Below the pieces are notes generated by a model, which saw nothing but the letters and a program-made list of their open reading frames with translations, was not told the origin of the DNA and made no database searches. 64,000 nt of DNA from Piscicola geometra. Taxonomy: Eukaryota; Annelida; Clitellata; Hirudinida; Piscicolidae. The stretch is taken from contig OX030960.1 in the NCBI GenBank assembly GCA_943735955.1, positions 1,028,634-1,092,633 on the forward strand, written 5' to 3'. Shown piece by piece: positions 45,676 through 57,583 of the stretch. The position numbers and the translations under genes were made by a program. Position 1 is the stretch's first letter, and every line of letters starts with the position of its first letter.

Positions 45676-46007
45676 GATAGTTATAGATATGAAGGCTCCA
45701 CTCTTAACTTCGAAAAAACAACATCATAAAAAATGTTCAAAGATAAACAAATTTAAAGTAAATTTCGAGAAAATAGCATTCGAAAAAGTTGAAATCATTA
45801 TCATGATTAATCAAAAAATAACACTTGAAGTTTAATGCCTTTTCAATTTTTTTTATCACCTAATTACACTCTATTTGACATTATTTGAATACAAAATAAA
45901 GCTTTCAAATAATGTTTAGTTGATAATAATGAAAATTAAACAGGTGTCACTTTTCTCTTAATCTTTTTAGTTTTTTAAATACATTTTTTTAAATAATTTA
46001 TTTTTAT
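45676..46007. other. AT-rich spacer
   Basis: No feature identified between the LINE end and foldback copy B2. Confidence 0.4.
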
Positions 46008-47145
46008 GTAAAGATCTCATCCTAGGGGGACCTCATCTTTGGAGACCTCCTCTTGGAGACGTCATCCTGTGGAGACATGATCCTGATTAGATCTCATCTT
46101 GCGGAAATGTAACTGTGAAACTTTTAATATCAGTAAATGAAATGTTTAATAAAATTATTACTATAGCTACTTAAGTTATCTCTTTAAATTGAAAAATAAT
46201 TTGTTAATTACTTTTATTTCTTAAAATTATCATTTCAGTTTTCAAAATAATTTTCTTTAATTTAATTTGCATTCCAATAATCAAAATTATTATTTCATTC
46301 TCTTTTATATTCTCTTCTTCAGTATTCATCTTTTGAAAACTTGTAAATACTGTATAATGCGTATAATAAATAATTCTACAGTAAATATACAGTAGTTACT
46401 TTGATTTAAGAAAGTTAAAAAAAGTTGTGAAAAATCTTTTTACTATGATTTACAATTTTTTTGGGATTTTCTAATCTAATTATCTCGACAATAGATTTTG
46501 GAATCTGGATCCGTGGCAAGCCAAAAGCTATTCATCAAAACTTCCAGTACTGGAAAAAAACAACAGAAGAAAAACTAAACGGCGGTATTGCAAACACCAT
46601 GTCCTCCACTGCAAAGCAAAGCTTATAGCCTATACAAATAATGTTGTTATTAGAGACCTGTTCCCAGAACATACCCATAGCTTATATATCTTTGCTCAAT
46701 TGCGCATCTTTCTCATAATTGAATCTCGTAAGATAAATGGTTTACCTTTAAATAAAATGTTTTCTCGTTGTTCATCGTGAAAAAATCTATGTTTTTAAAA
46801 AAATGATGGTATTTTTTTTATTAGTTTACAGACCAAGATAAATGCTGAACAAAGAGAAAATATAATGCCATGAAATACTAATTATGATTATTGGAATGCT
46901 AATAAAATTCAATTAGTAAATTATTTTGTAAACTGAAATTATAAGTTTAATAAATAAAAAACAATAAAAAAACACATTTTTGATTTAACGAAATAATTAA
47001 AGCAGCTATATAAATATTTTTATTATACATTTCATTGATTAATATTAAAGTTTCTCAATTAAATGTCTACAAGATGAGATCTCCCCAAGATGAGTTCTCT
47101 TAGGATGAAGTCTCCTAGGATTAGGTCCCCTAGGATGAAGCCTCG
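46008..47145. mobile_element. Foldback element family B, copy B2
   Basis: The left arm is GATCTCATCCTAGGGGGACC with TCATCTTTGGAGACCTC. The right arm is GATGAGATCTCCCCAAGATG to CTAGGATGAAGCCTC. The interior matches B1 in places (ATTTAATTTGCATTCCAATA, CAGTAGTTACTTTGATTTAA) but includes an additional stretch at about 46500-46740 (GGATCCGTGGCAAGCCAAAA, CCATGTCCTCCACTGCAAAG) that is not shared and may be an insertion or a captured piece. No open frame of note. Confidence 0.82.
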
Positions 47146-48057
47146 CATCTTCTAATGTTTGGCAATCATATACAAGGTGCGCCCTATATATGGTCTTTTA
47201 TGTTCTTTTTAAAGTAAAAGATTCACTACCCACCCAATTCATCCATCCACCTAATCCTTAATCACCCACAAACTCACTCATTCTTCTACCCACCACTCTC
47301 CTTCCATCACACACTCACTCCCGAAATGAACACGAAGCGAGTATTTGGTTCAGCTCATGTTTCCACAATATAATAAAACAAAATGTTTCGTAAGATTCTT
47401 TAAAAAATGTAAATATCTGATTTATCAGTTATTTAAACAAACTTTTGCTCAGATTACTCAACAAGTATTCAAATTCCATCAAAATTACCAACCTTGTGGA
47501 TCTGCACAAGAGAGAGCACACAAACTGATAAATTACTCCATTCCAGGTTGTAGGCATTTTTTAAACAAAGCTGGGGAAAAAATTGTTTAAGTTAGAATAC
47601 TGAAAGTGTTGAAAATAGTGATAGTGAATGGAAAAGTGGTGGTGTTGCTGATTTTGATGAGAGTTATAAAGAATTTTGCTGATGATGAATTGCAATGAGA
47701 CCTACACAAAATCCTGAAGCTTCATCATAGCAGGCCAGTTTGTCCAGTTCCAAAAAGGTAGTAGAAGAGCAAGCAATAAGACGTGCCCATTTTATCTGAT
47801 TTTTTAATTAATATTTTGTTTCCAAGCCTATTTAATTTTAAAGTATTGAAGTATTCAATTGATAGACTTTCTTAATTTAGTCATGGCAAAAAGTTTTCAT
47901 TCTCAGCTATTCGTAACCTACGTCAGTCTAAATTTTTGGTCTTCTAAAAATCAACATTGATTAATTTTAATTTTTAAATATTTAATTATACTTTTATTTT
48001 GTCAAAATAATACAAAGCAATAAAATCAGTTTTCTTTAATTAATGCCCGAAGGGATA
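47146..48057. other. Spacer with a short unassigned frame
   Basis: Low-complexity CACCCA/ACTCACTC text lies at about 47235-47320. A frame at 47345-47590 (FHQNYQPCGSAQERAHKLIN, then SIPGCRHFLNKAGEKIV) is slightly less AT-rich than the surroundings but has no recognised motif. No gene is called. Confidence 0.35.
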
Positions 48058-48245
48058 TTGTAGCGGCCCACACGCACATGCCACGCGACAGTCACTCCTT
48101 GGCTAGCGCTAGCTAGTGGTAACCCAGTATATAAAACAATGCCCCTAGTGAAGGAATCTCTTTTGTCTCTCATCGCTCGTTGTAGTTGGTTTTAACACGC
48201 ACGTGATGGACGATTTTATATACCTTAAAATACCAGATATTCAGT
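48058..48245 (+). mobile_element. Possible LTR-like segment
   Basis: The segment starts TGTAGCGGCCCACACG, a TG start typical of LTRs. It has a TATATAAAAC box at about 48129, followed by a CT-rich TCTTTTGTCTCTCATCGCTC region, and stands out by higher GC. A Ty3/gypsy integrase fragment lies 1.5 kb to the right on the same strand. No second LTR, primer binding site or CA end was found, so this is a suggestion only. Confidence 0.35.
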
Positions 48246-49282
48246 ACACCCTTAATTTTTGTACACAATCATTTTTTGAAAAAATAATTGTTTTTTGGAT
48301 CCTTAGTTCGTACATAGATATCAAAACTAGAATGGATATGGTATTAATTATGGAAAAAATAACAATTCTCATAACTTGAATTTCAATAATATAGTGTTAT
48401 TATTTTTGAATTTTAAATAAATGACAAATATAATCATGAAAAAGTTGCAGAATTATCATTAAACTAGATTTTTTAGCCTTTATAGTAAAATAGATAAATT
48501 TTATCGATTCAGAGTTTTTCGTAAATAATTGAATAAAGACTTCTAACTTCGCACATTTGAAAAAACACTTATTTATAAGTGTATGAATATATTGAAAGTT
48601 TACGGTAAGTGAAAGTTACGTCAGAGGAGGAGACGAGGGCTGAGCCAACACAACAAGTAAGCTCACTCAGTTTACCGGCTTTTTTTCACCATGAACCCAT
48701 GATGGTGGTTCTGCCACGTGGAAGCGATCTTCTACACACGTCGATTGTCATCTAAAATGATGAAGTAGGGGAGACCGGGGCAATATGACGAATGTCTTAT
48801 ATTTTTAGTTTTTTACTAGGTGAGGGCATATAGCGGTGACTACTGGCTCTCCTATCTGCCTTCCATTAAATAAAAGTACAGAAACCCTGATATTATTCTA
48901 TTTAATTTAGTTGTGAAGCATTGATTGTTTTCCGCGATCTCGTTATAACTTTTATAACTTTTATGCATGTGTAAATAGGCTTTGCTGCAGAAATAAAAAA
49001 GATATTTCGTTTTTTTAAATTATTTATTTATAGTTTATTTCAATTAAAACCTATAACCACAAATTTTTATTAATTTAGTGACTTCATCCATGGCAATTAA
49101 AACGAACATTTATAACCAGGCAGTGCAGGGCGAAATTGGGGGGATGGGGGGGAGGGTTAAATGTAGAGCTCGTTATCTTGACTCGTTTTTCAATTAAAAA
49201 TAAATAAATATGATTGTGATATTAGAGCTTTAGTTAATTATTATAAATTGAAAAATTATCGCAAAGAATTTATCCGTTAAAT
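48246..49282. other. AT-rich spacer
   Basis: GTAGGGGAGACCGGGGCAAT at about 48766 resembles the end of a pogo-like DNA transposon, with no partner seen. G-runs occur at 49138-49158. No gene is seen. Confidence 0.4.
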
Positions 49283-49440
49283 TGGCGAGCGGGTTAGCTT
49301 AGATGGTAAAGTCGTTGGACCTGCAACTTAAAGGTCGCCAGTTCGAATCCCTGTTCAGCCAACCGTGAGCTACAATATACCTAGTGTATATGTTGCGGTG
49401 TTTAACGCGTGCCTTGGCGCATTATAAATACGCATTATTT
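49283..49440 (+). repeat. tRNA-derived SINE (family 1, copy 3)
   Basis: The A-box-like TAGCTTAGATGG and the B-box-like AGTTCGAATCC (about 49340) are 30-odd bases apart. The tail CGTGCCTTGGCGCATTATAA is shared with the copy at 340-524, in opposite orientation. This is the shortest and cleanest copy in the window, ending near 49430 before an AT-rich tail. Confidence 0.88.
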
Positions 49441-49559
49441 TTAATATTTTAAATTAAAGATAAGTCCAGATTTTATTTTATTTAAATGATTTTACAACGT
49501 ATTTAATTTAATTGGATATTTTAAACATAAAAAATATTTTTATAATTAGTTTAACCATA

Positions 49560-50522
49560 TAAAAAGTGGCATTCCCCAAGGATCAGTCCAGAAGTTCGAG
49601 AACCAGGCATATGCTGGTACCATCAGACGTTCTGAAAACAGACACGTAAATGCACACCACTATGCACTTTCGCTCATTTAAAAATCAAGGCCACACCATA
49701 GGGGCAACATCTGTCCATGGACAACAAAACAGGAGTAGCCTATTGTTCATCAGAGACGCATTCAACAGCCTCACGTTCCGGCACTGGTGCAGAAGTTAGT
49801 GGCATTCTCCCACCGGCCAATTATTCCTTCACTCCATCATCATTTATGCCTCATGCAGCCAACTTATCATCATAACTTATGAACAGAAATCTTTGATGGA
49901 CAACATCGGTTTACGCAGGCAATATCCCTGGGTTTTCTCCTAGCCTACCTCTTTCTTTTGACCAAAGCAACATCAGGGTGAACACTTCAACAGGAATCCC
50001 CAGGCCTCTTGTCCCAGGACAACTCAGTCACAATGTGTTTTTAGCTTTGTTTTCGTTGTCTCGTCAAGGTGTGAGGGCTACGTCAAAATTGATTCTGCAA
50101 CGGTTTGTATGGCCAAACATAGATAAGAACATCAGGACATGGTGCAGAGAATGTCTTCCATGCCAGAAAAATAAAGTTAATCGCCACACCATCACACCTC
50201 CGTCCAAGTTTACATTGCTTTAATGCCGTTTCCAACACGTTCACACTGACCTGGTGGGACAGCTTCTTGCGTCTAAAGGGTTCACTCACATTCTAACCTG
50301 CTCTGATCGATTCACAAGATGGACCATAGCATCAGCGACACCTCAACAGAAACCATCCTAAAGAACTTCATGGTCGGATGGGTCTCAAATTGTGTTGTTC
50401 CTGAAATCCTCACACCAGATAGAGGCAGCCAATATTTTTCTTGTTTCTTCCACCAGATGAGCAAGTTGCTGGGTATACATCATGTAAAAACAACCGCATA
50501 CCATCCTGCTGATATCAAATAA
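49560..50522 (+). pseudogene. Ty3/gypsy-type integrase fragment
   Basis: From 49978 the frame reads PRPLVPGQLSHNVFLALFSL, then ATSKLILQRFVWPNIDKNIR and TWCRECLPCQKNKVNRHT: the zinc-binding and linker region, with the CxxC present and the His pair degraded. After a stop at 50221-50223 and a frame change it continues HVHTDLVGQLLASKGFTHIL and TCSDRFTRW, then VPEILTPDRGSQYFSCFFHQ and TAYHPADIK, the RNase H-like integrase core with two of its acidic positions visible. Integrases of this family insert retrotransposon DNA. Reverse transcriptase, gag and clear LTRs are not visible, so this is a fragment. The left edge (49560-49600) shares AAAAAGTGGCATTCCCCAAG with the LINE at 51018. Confidence 0.85.
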
Positions 50523-50820
50523 ATATAAAAACAATATTATCTTTGTTTATTTAATAGAAAGTTTGTTTTTATCAGTCTATTCGTTATTTCCGCTCTCGTC
50601 ACTGTTAAAATCACATATCATTAGCTCGAAAACATTGAAATTTGCACATTTTATGTATTACAATTGTATTGACTCAATTTAAGTTAGTTTTAGAAAAAAG
50701 AAACTTTCAGTCTCTGAGTATTTTAATGAGGCTTCATTATAGTTCTCTTTAATTAAATAAAATTAATCATAACTTTTTTTTAAATTACTAATGGTAATGG
50801 ATAATTGAACTAGTATTTTA
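50523..50820. other. AT-rich spacer
   Basis: No feature identified between the integrase fragment and the LINE that follows. Confidence 0.4.
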
Positions 50821-51990
50821 GACAAAGGGGGGTTAATTGATGTAATATATACGGATTTCATGAAAGCATTTGATAAGGTACCGCATAGAAAATTAATATA
50901 TAAATGAGAAAATTATGGGATTGGTTATAAAACATGTAGGTGGATAAGTAATTTTCTAAATGATAGAGTACAGAGGGTTATTGTTAATGGTGTTAAATCA
51001 CAATGGGTAAAAGTAAAAAGTGGCATTCCCAAGGATCAGTCTTGGGTCCATTATTATTTGTTTTTATTTATCAACGATCTGCCAGAGAGAGTGAGTTCAA
51101 ATATATTTATTTACGCTGATGATTGTAAAATATATCAACAAATTAATGAAGAAGAAGACCAAACAAGGCTACAAGAGATATAAACAAAGTAGTGGAATAG
51201 AGTCTGCAATGGGACCTCAGACTTCATCCACATAAAAGTAAACTATTGCAAATATACAAAAAAAAGAGTTTACTCTATGCAGGAAGATGAAGGGGGTGAG
51301 GTAGTGTTAGAGAGTATAGAGTACGAAAAAGACCTTAGAAAAGAATTTCAAATTCGATATTCACATCCAAAAACAAGTAAATAAAGCTAACCCAATAATA
51401 AGACTAATAAGAAAAACTTTTAAATTTATTGATATAAAAACATTTAGATTATTATTTAAAATTAAAGTTAGGCCCCATTTAAAATACCTTAGCAGTTTAT
51501 GGAGCCCTTCATTCAAAAAACAAATAGACTGCATAGAAAATGTACAAAGAAGGGCTACAAAATGGCTACCTTTTCTAAAAAACCAGACTTATAATGATAG
51601 ACTTAAAGCTATTAAATTGCCAACATTAAAACACCAGAGACTTCGAGGGGACATGATCGAAACCTATAAAATACTTAATAATAAATATAAAAGTATAATA
51701 ACAAAAGATATTTTCACACTTAATACAAGGCCATCAAGAGGAATTTCACTAAAACTATCCAAAAAAGAGTGCCAAAAAATACAAGGAAAAAAGTGGATAC
51801 TGAAAGAGTGGTAACAGTTTGGAATAGCTTTCCTGATGAGATCGTGAAAGCTGAAAATACAGATAAATTTAATATAAAATAAGATAAGTACTGGGAAAGA
51901 CATACACATAAATTTATCCTATTTTTAATTATAATTATTTTTTACCTATTAATTATTTTTCTAATGTTTATTCATTTATTTTATATATGC
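50821..51990 (+). pseudogene. CR1/jockey-like LINE, 5' truncated, plus strand
   Basis: Frames read VIYTDFMKAFDKVPHRKLI (RT motif A, about 50842), NFLNDRVQRVIVNGVKSQWV, KSGIPKDQS (motif B, broken by a one-base loss), LFLFINDLPERVSSNIFIYA and DDCKIY (motif C, about 51115), IDCIENVQRRATKWLPFL-like text (about 51530) and LPTLKHQRLRGDMIETYKIL with NNKYK (51614-51690). It has numerous frameshifts and stops. The (ATCT)n tract that follows directly is its probable 3' tail, as often seen for CR1/L2-type elements. Confidence 0.87.
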
Positions 51991-52632
<642 letters not shown>

Positions 52633-52659
52633 TTTATCAGAGTATTTATATAGCCCCAT

Positions 52660-54020
52660 TTAATAAATCTCAATAGCGCTCTAAACGTTAATTTCATGAC
52701 AGTGAAAACAAATATGTTTACAGCATATTATTAAACATCTTAACCGTTAAACCCAGCTGCCGCAATTGATTTGGCAGGCTGTTCCATACAAGAGGGCCAG
52801 ACACAGAAAGTTGTCCTGCCTCTATTTCTAAACGTGTGGGTGGAACAGCCAAGTAGTTCACCTCAAAAGAACGCAATCGATAGGGTTGCAAAGTGTTTGT
52901 TTTCAATGTGCACCCATCCACAAGGTATTTTGGTGCACGTCCATTTAAGCACTTATACTTCAACATGCATATCTTAAAAATAAGTAGCTTATCCACTCTC
53001 AACCAATGGAGTTCCTTAAAAATAGGTGTGACGTGGTCATATTTGTATGCGTCAACAACAACTTTAGCAGCACGATTCTGAATGGACTGAAGCACACCGA
53101 TCGATCTCTCAGGTAAACCCCAAAAAAGACTGTTGCAGTAGTCCAACCGAGAGTGAATGAACGCATGCACCAGACCTTGTGTGGTAGCAGTAGTTAATGA
53201 CTTTCTGATTAACATTAATTTGCGCAGCTGATAAGAATATGTGCTGGTCAAATGCTTAATGTGTTCACTCATTGTTAGTTTTTTATCAAAAATAAAACCC
53301 AGATTAGTTGCTTGAGAGGATAGTTCAATAGTTTCGCCATCAATAACAACATGGTCTACCTCATTCCTAGAAAGCTGCTGCCAAGTGCCTATAGGTAGTA
53401 TTTTGGTTTTGCTTTGATTTAACTTCAATCGATTTGCTGACATCCATAAATCGGTATTTCACAAGCATTTCACTAACTTCTCAATTGAATTTTGAAATTC
53501 AAAAGGGGAACAACTAACAGTCAACTGTATATCATCAGCATATGAATGACCCAAAAATCCAGAAGATTCAATCATTTCAAAAACATCTGAAGTATACAAA
53601 AGATGAAGAATCGTGCCAAGAACCATGTGTGATAATCTGATTTTCAGATCACTCACTTTTATAAGAAACTTGTTGTGGACGATTAACTAAATATGATTCG
53701 AACCATGAATAAACAACCCCAGTTATTTCAAAACTGCGACTAAGTCGCTCCAATAGAATACTATGATCAACACAGTCAAACGCTGCACTCATGTCCAAAA
53801 ATGCCAATATTGATGTCTCATTTTTATCCATAGCTGCATATAAGCTAGAAAGTACTTGTAACAAAGCAGTCTCAGTGGAATGAAACTGCTTGTACCCTGA
53901 TTGGTACACAGGCAATAGACTATTGAAAGTCAAATACTCCAACAGTTCCTTAGCTACAATGCGTTCAATTAACTTTGAAATAAAAGAAAGATTTGAAACT
54001 GGTTTATAATTATTTATACT
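52660..54020 (-). pseudogene. CR1-like LINE, 5' truncated, minus strand
   Basis: Read from about 54010 downward: KPVSNLSFISKLIERIVAKE, LLPVYQSGYKQFHSTETALL, ILAFLDMSAAFDCVDHSILL (RT motif A, about 53830-53770), a degenerate motif B at about 53620-53590, and GHSYADDIQLTVSCSPFEFQ (motif C). After a frame break at 53458 comes a long C-terminal frame (53443-52718) with LKLNQSKTKILPIG, SRLDYCNSLFWGLPERSIGV, YKYDHVTPIFKELHWLRVDK and SGPLVWNSLPNQLRQLGL. Only about two frame breaks are seen, so it is among the younger LINE copies here. The 5' end is truncated near 54020. Confidence 0.92.
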
Positions 54021-54273
54021 ATTTATGTCTGATGCAATGTATATGTGTATATGCGTGTGGATATATAAATGATTTTTTATAGTATTTTTATTATTTATAA
54101 ATAACCATTATAGAGGTCAAAAGATCTGCGTGGTTTTTAACTTCAATCAATCATTCATTCACTAATTATTTGTATGTGAACAAAAGCGCTCGTAAAACTT
54201 CCCTGAACTTTAACCTAACTACGGTAACTGCAAAATATTCTGTTTTTAAAAACTGCAACCGACAAAACGGAAT
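54021..54273. other. Spacer with a repeat shared with 62.76 kb
   Basis: 54095-54145 (CCATTATAGAGGTCAAAAGA and flanks) is the inverse of 62755-62815 (TCTTTTGACCTCTATAATGG). This marks a short dispersed repeat or common retroposon end. The interval also contains the 3' UTR of the minus-strand gene that ends at 54274. Confidence 0.55.
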
Positions 54274-56553
54274 TCACCATTGCTGTTTTGTCTTTAGACG
54301 AAAAAGTCCGACGGACTGTCGAGTTTTTGCTATGACTTTATTAAGACTCAGCTCCTCTTCAAGTATCTTAACATAGGATACAAAGCCTACCTTTGTCAAC
54401 GCATTGAGGGTGTGATCATTGGAAATTTTCTTGGATTCTTCAGCACTCAACAAGCTTCCCATCAACACCTCCTTCACACTCTGCCCTTTCCTCTCTTGCA
54501 TTGTTTTCATCAGATGCAGTTCATTTGAAGTGGGATGGAATTTCCAGTTGGAGTAAGCATTTTGGTTTTTATTAATTGAGTTGCTTGAAAGGGAGTGTTG
54601 ATGGATGGGATCTTTCAAAAAAGTCAACAGAGTGGTGAGCAGGTGGTTGTAGGGAGTGAGGGTTATAGCAGGGTGTACATTTTCGAATTTCTCTACGCAA
54701 TTGAAAATGTGATTGAAGTAGTTGTAAAAACTGCTCTTCAAATTCTGTAGGAAATAAATACAATAATGTGTTTCTTGAATGCACACAGCACCCTCTTCGT
54801 CCCTTACCATCGCTTCCACTTCTTCTTCGTCTATTTTAGTTAAACTAACTAGCAGTGATGCCACAGGTACCAGATTTTTATTATCATCTTTATTTTTGTT
54901 GTTGGGAATGTTTTCAGCTCCACATAACACAGCGACTTTTGCATAGATCCTCAAGCGATGTCCTCCATCGTTCAAGCTCACCTGTAATATAAAATAATAA
55001 TAATAATACACATTATTTACGTGACACATAAGCATTTCACTTTTCAATTTTCATTTGTGCCTGCGGGCGACTAGGGCAATGACTGCATCAAAGCTATAAC
55101 CAGTTGAGTCGTTTCACAATCGGCTGACCGTTAACTCAATAATGTTTTTTTAACATTTGTATTATTGTGTTCATATTTCTCATGTGCTCGTATTAAGAAT
55201 GTTTTTAATGCCTAAAAGTGTAATCTTTATGGAATGCAAGGCATGAACTTGTGTGTGGTCGAAGGCTGGAAGATCGAAGGAGGCAATCTTGAAAAGAATT
55301 TTTTTTATTTATTTGTATCACCATATTGATCAGCATTATTATTACTATCACATTCAGTCTTATAATCTTCAGTATCATCATCCTTATCACCAATCTCTTA
55401 CTTGCACCACTACCAAAAAAACTACCCTAACAAAGACATTCAAGTAACTACAGCCGAGCAGCAACAACTCTTCAAAAGCCTCGTTGGTTGTCCATATCTG
55501 TTCACATGGTCATCTAAATGAATACTTGATTGGCTTCTTTATAAAGTTAATCAATTTATTTAAACAAAAAAACTGTTTAATGCTCAAATCGATGTTTTTC
55601 CAAAGAAGACGGATAAAATGAATGATATATAAAAACCACCTTAAAGACAAGTGTTGCGGTCGAAGGGATGTGAGGAAGAAAAAAGCTGGTAGAGAAATTA
55701 AAAAGAGGGTCATTGATGGATGAGTAGACGTCAGGAAAACAGTGGAAGGCGTGTCCTACTTGACTTCCTTCTTTGTCAAGCACCCTCCCAGTCACCTAGT
55801 GGTTATGTGCGAGCGACGGTGAAGTCGAGTTATAGACTGACAATCTATAAAGGATTTATAGCTGTAACTTCTAATTTTTTTTTATCTGGCAAGTGCCTCA
55901 CAAAGACGACGGAGCAGCAGTCGGGTAGCAGCAGACACTGCTTCACAGCCAAGGAGAAGGCGTCTCCTCTGCTGAAAGCTTCACGTGGAGCACTCTCCGC
56001 TTTCACCGCTTTGCATGTCTGTGCCATTCAATGAATTGTTTAAAAAGCATAAAAACATAATCGTTAAAAAGTCAATGACAATTTGTTTAGCTCTTATCTC
56101 AAAATGTGTTTTAACTTTATTGGATTTATAATCCAGATTAAATCATAGCTTGCCAACGCGGGTTTCGGAATAGAATTTAACAACTTGACAATAATCAGAC
56201 ATTTAGACAAGAAAGCGTAAAATTCTTGATGAGAAAATCATTTTATAATGCGAAATTATTTTCGCAGACTTTTTGCTCAGCTTATTATTGTGCATATCGA
56301 ACCGAATCCTTGGAAAATTGCTTGTGATCATTGTTTCCACCATCATCAGCCCCATTAGAACGCTTATCTAACTGGCTGAATGACAAGATGATAAAAGCAT
56401 CATCTGAAATTTGTCTGGGCAGGTTATCTGGATCATCAAAGAGAAGGTGGTTAATAGGCGGATCGAACATCTTCAAAACGCGTTCTTCTTCGTTTATTCT
56501 GAACGTTGGGGTTGTTAGACTTGAGTGCTTGAGAGAGTTGCTGTCTTTTCTTT
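54274..56553 (-). CDS. Unrecognised spliced gene, at least two and perhaps four exons
   Basis: The best supported exons, 5' to 3', are 55795-55640 (acceptor AACCACTAG, donor AAG/gtggtt; contains GRVLDKEGSQVGHAFHCFPD and FFLPHIPSTATLVFK) and 54981-54274 (acceptor TATATTACAG; contains NDGGHRLRIYAKVAVLCGAE, LLVSLTKIDEEEVEAMVRDE and ETHYCIYFLQNLKSSFYNYF; ends TGA). They join in phase 0. Upstream candidates are 56027-55870 (MAQTCKAVKAESAPREAFSR; donor GAA/gttaca giving a 73-nt intron) and 56553 to about 56285 (ERKDSNSLKHSSLTTPTFRI, FDPPINHLLFDDPDNLPRQI), whose 3' splice junction I could not place. The composition is clearly coding, with many Asn/Asp/Glu residues, a long helical-looking C-terminal half and no membrane segment. 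I cannot name a family. The first part could be a beta-sandwich (C2-like), but this is a guess. Confidence 0.7.
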
Positions 56554-56605
56554 CTGTATAAGCATTGAAACAGTTACAGATTGAAAGTCTATTCGAATGA
56601 AACAA

Positions 56606-57440
56606 TGTAAGTTACAACAACCACTCACCGACCACCCATCAACTACCCACTAACAATACACTAAAATCCACCTACCAGCCACCCAACCCGACCACAACCA
56701 TAAAACAATGCTGAAGAAAGTTCGAGTTTCTAAATAAAATCAAATGTTTAAATCAAGACAACCAATTATAATAAATAAAGAATTTAAGATAGTTTATTAA
56801 TAATACAAAAGAAAATCTCCAGACTAAGTTGTATAGTATTCATTTATAAACTAAGAGAAAATGTAAAAACATTGTTTTTTTATGAGATCCTAAACAGTCT
56901 AAAAAATGTTTAAATATTTTATTTTTAACTACATTTTGATGTGTTTTCAGTTAAAAAATAATTTTTCGATTGGTCTGTGTAAATCCTTTTACATTTCGTT
57001 TACTGGAAGAAGTTCAGTAGTTGTTTTTTTTAGCAGATATTCTCCATAAACTTTGCAAACGACAAGCAGACATAGTCGTCCTAAAATGACTTTTAATTTA
57101 AAGTTTAAAAAATGCTCTTTCTGCATCTGATGAAGTAACTGCCAAAGTCAGAGCAACATCGAGCATATAATGCTACTCGGGCTGAAGGCAACTCTGGTCA
57201 TCAAGTTCAATAATTCGTTGGGCATCTTTGTAACTCCCTACGTGCGCTTCACTTTATTCTTACTTCATAGCCTTTTTTAACTTTTTTTTCCAATTTTGAC
57301 ACCTCCAGACATAACTAATAACTTTTGGATTTGCTAGTTATCATAAATGTATAATAATAATAAAAAATAATAATAATAAAACAGAGTACCGGCAATCCAA
57401 TTGAAACAATCGTACCACGAGAGCTGAAACCAACGATTTT
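56606..57440. other. Spacer upstream of the minus-strand gene
   Basis: A CCAC/CACCCA-rich patch occurs at 56618-56705. An eroded patch at about 57080-57240 is less AT-rich (GTCAGAGCAACATCGAGCAT, GGCTGAAGGCAACTCTGGTC) with no readable frame. No further upstream exon of the gene was identified. Confidence 0.4.
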
Positions 57441-57540
57441 GGTTTTTTGGTAGTTTATCCATGGAATGACCGATTGAATCAGGCATTCCATGGATTGTCT
57501 AAAAATGTTAGGCATTCCGTGGATTGCCTAATTCTACACA
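57441..57540. repeat. AATCCATGGATTG-like dispersed repeat
   Basis: CATGGAATGACCGATTGAAT, GGCATTCCATGGATTGTCTA and GGCATTCCGTGGATTGCC match the motifs in 1441-1865, in part inverted. It lies just left of the TIR element that follows. Confidence 0.55.
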
Positions 57541-57583
57541 TTGACTGTAACATATAAACTGTCGTGTCGGTAAGAATGTAAAG

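Noticed and set aside
49283..49375. tRNA gene
   Set aside because: A and B boxes are present, but the acceptor stem does not close and the same unit plus tail recurs at two other places, so it is a SINE.
48058..50522. A complete Ty3/gypsy element
   Set aside because: Only an integrase fragment and one doubtful LTR-like segment are visible; no gag, protease, reverse transcriptase or second LTR.
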